Of a stretch of 64,000 nt of DNA, positions 61,241 to 64,000 are shown in pieces. The position numbers and the translations under genes were made by a program. The notes under the pieces were generated by a model, which saw only the letters and a program-made list of their open reading frames with translations, was not told where the DNA came from and searched no databases. The stretch spans positions 5,333,501 to 5,397,500 of the forward strand of contig NZ_AP023262.1 of the NCBI RefSeq assembly GCF_016756615.1. The letters are read 5' to 3'. The DNA is from Mesorhizobium sp. L-8-3 (GTDB lineage Bacteria > Pseudomonadota > Alphaproteobacteria > Rhizobiales > Rhizobiaceae). Numbering within the stretch: position 1 is the first letter of the stretch; each line of letters opens with the position of its first letter.

Positions 61241-62784
61241 GTGAACGCAATCGCCAACGCCCATCCGCCGGAAAGCCCGGCCGACCTGCTTGCCCTTCAG
61301 CGCGCGGCCTTCCGCCGCGACGGCGCGCCGTCGCTCGCCGACCGGCGATCCGACCTTTCGCGGCTCAGGGCGACGTTGATCGCGAACCGCAGCAAGATCG
61401 AGACGGCGATCAACGCCGATTTCGGCCACCGCTCGCGGCACGAAACGAGCATCATGGAACTGGCGGGCCTCATCGGCGGCATCGACTATCTCCACAGCCG
61501 CCTGCCTCGTATGATGCGCCCGGAAAAGCGGCACGTCGCGATCCACATGCGCGCCGGATCGGCCCGGGTCGAGTACCAGCCGCTGGGCGTCGTCGGGGTG
61601 ATGGCGCCCTGGAACTACCCGGTCGTCCTAGCGCTAATGCCGCTCGTGACCGCGATCGCAGCGGGGAACCGCGTCATGCTGAAGCCTTCGGAATTCACGC
61701 CGAAGATCAACGCAGTGCTCGAGGAAATTCTGGGCACCGTTTTCCCGATCGATCAGGTCGCGGTCGTCAACGGCGACGCCTCGGTCGGCGCGACGTTCTC
61801 CGCGCTGCCCTTCGATCACCTGATCTTCACCGGCAGCACGCCCGACAGCCGCGTGCGCCACCACTACGTCAGGGCCGCCGTCAAGGTTCGGCAGTATCCG
61901 GACGGCCGGCTCGCCATCTTCCACGGACCGCGCCGCATCGGCCGTTACGATGCACAAGGCCGGGAGATCGGCGAGCCGATCGCACCCATGCTGCCCCCGT
62001 GCTCGACGCCGTCAAGGCGTGGCCTGGAAACGCCGCGGCCGACACCGCCGTCAGCGCGGCGGCCAGCCTTGACCGCGTCTCGACACGGGGCCGGGGCCGC
62101 ACCGGACAGGGCCCCCACGCCCATCAGCGCCGAACCCGGGCTGCCCTGATCCGCCAACCCGGCCCCGGGTGTCCGTCCGCTTTCACCCGGATCCGCCGTC
62201 AACCCAAAGCGGACAAGTGACGTGCTACAAAAACCGGACAACTTGAAAAGCTACCGACACTCGCACGACTGGCGGGACTGCTGGCGGACGCGCGTGACAA
62301 GGGGGCGACCGTCCGCGAGGTCGGCCATGGGGGTCGGAGTGCGCACCCGCGCGCGATGCGGCCGACGATGGTCCTCGGTGTCACCGACGACATGACGATC
62401 GCGCACGAGGAAATCTTCGGCCCGATCCTGCCAATCTTCACCTACCGGTCGATCGAGGAGGCGATTGCCTTCGTCAACGCACGGCCACGCCCGCTGGCGC
62501 TCTACTATTACGGCCGCGACAAGGCGGCGCAGCGCAAGGTGCTCGATGGCACGGTTTCCGGCAACGTCACCATCAACGGCACGACCATGCACATCGCACA
62601 GGACGACCTGCCATTCGGTGGCGTCGGCGCCAGCGGCATCGGCGCCTATCACGGCATCGAGGGCTTCCGCCGGCTAAGCCATGCCAAGGGCATCTACGAA
62701 CAGGGGCGTTGGAACGCCACGACGTTGTTGCACGCGCCTTTCGGCAAGGTGGCCGACCGAATCCTCGGCTTCGTGCTGCGCTGA
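61241..62784 (+). pseudogene. Coniferyl-aldehyde-dehydrogenase-like gene, catalytic core replaced by IS remnant
   Basis: Residues 1-200 are a normal class 3-type ALDH N-terminus (LQRAAFRRDGAPSLADRR, VVGVMAPWNYPVVLALMPL, FDHLIFTGST). The frame then passes into foreign sequence at about 61841. The C-terminal 177 residues resume in another frame at 62251 (LARLAGLLADARDKG, VLGVTDDMTIAHEEIFGPILP, QDDLPFGGVGASGIGAYHG). About 100 residues are missing, including the ELGGK glutamate and the catalytic-Cys loop (GQxC). The gene therefore cannot encode an active dehydrogenase. A single ancestral gene is clear because both halves are collinear with the family. Confidence 0.85.
61841..62250 (+). mobile_element. 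Insertion-sequence remnant: transposase C-terminus and IS end
   Basis: After the ALDH GST codons the plus-strand frame reads VRHHYVRAAVKVRQYPDGRL and AIFHGPRRIGRYDAQGR. This resembles the C-terminus of DDE transposases of the ISNCY/IS481 sort (family not certain). It then runs into Pro/Arg-rich sequence to the stop at 62149. The right edge has two direct CGGACAA words (62210 and 62235), typical of an IS terminus. No left end or full transposase is present, so it was inserted with deletion of ALDH sequence. Confidence 0.65.
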
Positions 62785-62824
62785 ACGCGGCAACATCCCA
62801 ACCTTTTTATCAGAGTCAGAAACC

Positions 62825-63283
62825 ATGGCCCATCACAACCACCCGCATCTTCACGGCAGCTGTTCCTGCGGCACCTTCTCTTTCGAGACACGCAAGGCCC
62901 CGGTTGCGCGCTTTGTTTGCCACTGCCTGTTCTGCGAGGCCTTCACCGGAGAGGCCTTCTCCGATGTGTCGGTGCTGATGTCGCACCAGATCGACATGAA
63001 GGGGCGGGAAGCGCTCAGCTTCAAGAAATATCGGTTGCCGCCCAACCTCAATCGCGGCCGCTGCAGGACATGCGGCAAGCCCGCCATGGAGACGATGGGC
63101 GCAAGACCGCTGCAATTGGTGTTCATACCCTCGGCGAATTTCGCCGAACAAAACCTGCTCCCGCCGGTCCGCCTGCATGTGTTCTATAACCGGCGAGTGG
63201 CCGACGTCGCGGACGATCTGCCGAAATACGAACGTTACTGGCCAAGTCAGTTTTCCATTACTAAAACAATCCTGGGCTTCTAA
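62825..63283 (+). CDS. GFA-domain (glutathione-dependent formaldehyde-activating enzyme-like) protein
   Basis: 152 residues. Zinc-site cysteines are laid out as in the GFA/CENP-V family: SCSCGTFSF (C-x-C), FVCHCLFCEAF (C-x-C-x-x-C) and CRTCGKP. Very few members are proven formaldehyde-glutathione enzymes, so function is open. The ATG at 62825 is the best start; the frame continues upstream into the ALDH remnant without homology. It is 40 bases after that remnant and may have been its operon partner. Confidence 0.87.
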   Translation: MAHHNHPHLHGSCSCGTFSFETRKAPVARFVCHCLFCEAFTGEAFSDVSVLMSHQIDMKGREALSFKKYRLPPNLNRGRCRTCGKPAMETMGARPLQLVFIPSANFAEQNLLPPVRLHVFYNRRVADVADDLPKYERYWPSQFSITKTILGF

Positions 63284-63325
63284 AGAGCCCTGCCCAATCC
63301 GCAAGAAAACCGCAATGAACGACAG

Positions 63326-63556
63326 CTATGCTGCCTCAGGCTCTGCCGCGCGATAGCGGCCATAGCCAATCTTCACGAGTAGCCCCTCATCGCACATCCG
63401 GGATAGATAGCAACGAGGAATGCCAATCGCCGTCAACTCGGCGGTTCTCACCTCGCCCCGCTCTCGCGCCAGCGCAACGGCGCGATCCCGGAGCGACGGC
63501 GGCGGCCCGCCCGCAAGGCGTAGTGCTTCTGCGCGGTCCCGGTCACGTTTTCGCAC
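63326..63556 (-). CDS. Short AbiEi-antitoxin-like helix-turn-helix frame
   Basis: 76 residues from a GTG at 63556; the frame stays open to 63754 (142 residues), so the start is unsure. The segment SLRDRAVALARERGEVRTAE with LTAIGIPRCYLSRMCDEGLL and VKIGYGRYRA matches the N-terminal winged helix of AbiEi-type antitoxins and related regulators. The usual C-terminal domain is absent and no AbiEii-like toxin gene follows. It is probably a degraded or minimal regulator, and no ribosome-binding site is convincing. Confidence 0.5.
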   Translation of the reverse strand: MRKRDRDRAEALRLAGGPPPSLRDRAVALARERGEVRTAELTAIGIPRCYLSRMCDEGLLVKIGYGRYRAAEPEAA

Positions 63557-63754
63557 TTGCTGCGGTTGTGGCGCATCCTGGCGTAACGCTATGGCGAATT
63601 CGTATTTCTCGGTTTCATCGACCTCGGGGAGCCACCGCCTGTCGGTTCGGCGACGGGGACTTACCCGCAGAAGCCGAGCCGGCTGGCCAAGACCCGGCCC
63701 TTTCGGTTGGCAGGCCGAACACGCGAATGCTTGATCCACGTCAAAATGGCGCAA

Positions 63755-64000
63755 GGGATTCGGGCTTCACCCGATGCCCCGCCGCAGGGTGCCGGCAATC
63801 ATGCTCAGCCTCGGCAGGCGCGACCGTCTCAGGATGAAGAAGCAGACTCAGGATGAAGAAGCAGATTTCGCCGCCGGCCGGCGTGGCTGTCCGGCGTCAA
63901 GTCGTGCATCGAGCAGCCCCTTGAGCAGCGACGCGACAAAGTCTTTGACCGACTTTGACGAGCAAGCCCTCGCAGCATTTCGACAGGCCGTTCAAGGTCC
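63755..64000. other. Right edge of the window
   Basis: About 245 bases with no supportable gene. It contains the 19-bp tandem duplication at 63827-63864. A plus frame opening at 63833 runs to the edge but has no recognisable features. Confidence 0.4.
63827..63864 (+). repeat. Perfect 19-bp tandem duplication
   Basis: CTCAGGATGAAGAAGCAGA occurs at 63827-63845 and again at 63846-63864 without mismatch. A 19-base unit would shift any reading frame running through it. Confidence 0.92.

Noticed and set aside
63865..64000. Minus-strand frame containing SVKDFVASLLKGLLDARLD at the right edge
   Set aside because: It looks mildly protein-like but a stop lies upstream within the window and no start codon is available, so no gene can be supported.

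Overview
The window comes from a GC-rich alphaproteobacterium, most likely of the Hyphomicrobiales (Rhizobiales), perhaps Mesorhizobium- or Phyllobacteriaceae-like. The supporting evidence is a PopZ-type protein, an ExoR homologue, a fused SecDF beside YajC, a DUF1127 gene followed by CCTCCTCCC hairpins, the scpA-scpB and tatABC block, and rhizobial-type palindromic intergenic elements. No plasmid, phage or conjugation genes are visible. Most of the window is core chromosome, with accessory stretches inserted or lying at both ends.

Layout. 1-2.9 kb: 3' part of a sulfatase, then a divergent AraC regulator / VOC protein pair. 3-8 kb: trigger factor, tRNA-Leu(UAG) with a duplicated flank, a nucleotidyltransferase gene broken by one in-frame stop, and a two-gene membrane-protein operon. 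8-9 kb: DUF1127 gene with three hairpins that match the cuckoo/CcsR small-RNA pattern, and a lipoprotein with a possible Cys-His-Asp triad. 9.3-14.4 kb: trmFO, an enoyl-CoA hydratase, a fatty-acid-hydroxylase-type operon with a LiuR-like palindrome at its promoter, and bacterial relatives of the mitochondrial complex I assembly factors NDUFAF6 and NDUFAF3. 14.4-20.2 kb: secDF, yajC, a DUF815 ATPase and an NlpD/DipM-like LysM-LytM lipoprotein.

20.4-30.9 kb is one catabolic unit. An IclR regulator is divergent from an operon encoding an M81 peptidase, a peptide-type binding protein, two permeases, a double ATPase and two M20 hydrolases. It ends in its own terminator and lies between the NlpD-like gene and pcm-surE, genes that sit close together in many genomes.

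31-46.6 kb is a long minus-strand housekeeping run. In transcription order it is dgt, argS, a giant acidic SPOR protein, nagZ, scpA, scpB, an orphan ABC ATPase, tatA, tatB, tatC, serS, surE and pcm. 46.6-59.3 kb holds an A-type iron-sulfur carrier, a purine permease, xthA, a small secreted protein, exoR (overlapping the end of ilvD), valS, popZ, tolC, a second Pcm-like gene and tRNA-Cys.

59.3-64 kb is more fluid. It has a 16-bp perfect inverted repeat, a small membrane protein, tRNA-Asn, and a TetR gene divergent from an aldehyde dehydrogenase whose catalytic core has been replaced by an insertion-sequence remnant. A GFA-domain protein, a short AbiEi-like helix-turn-helix frame and a 19-bp tandem duplication follow. 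All functional calls come from reading the translated sequence; no database search was run.
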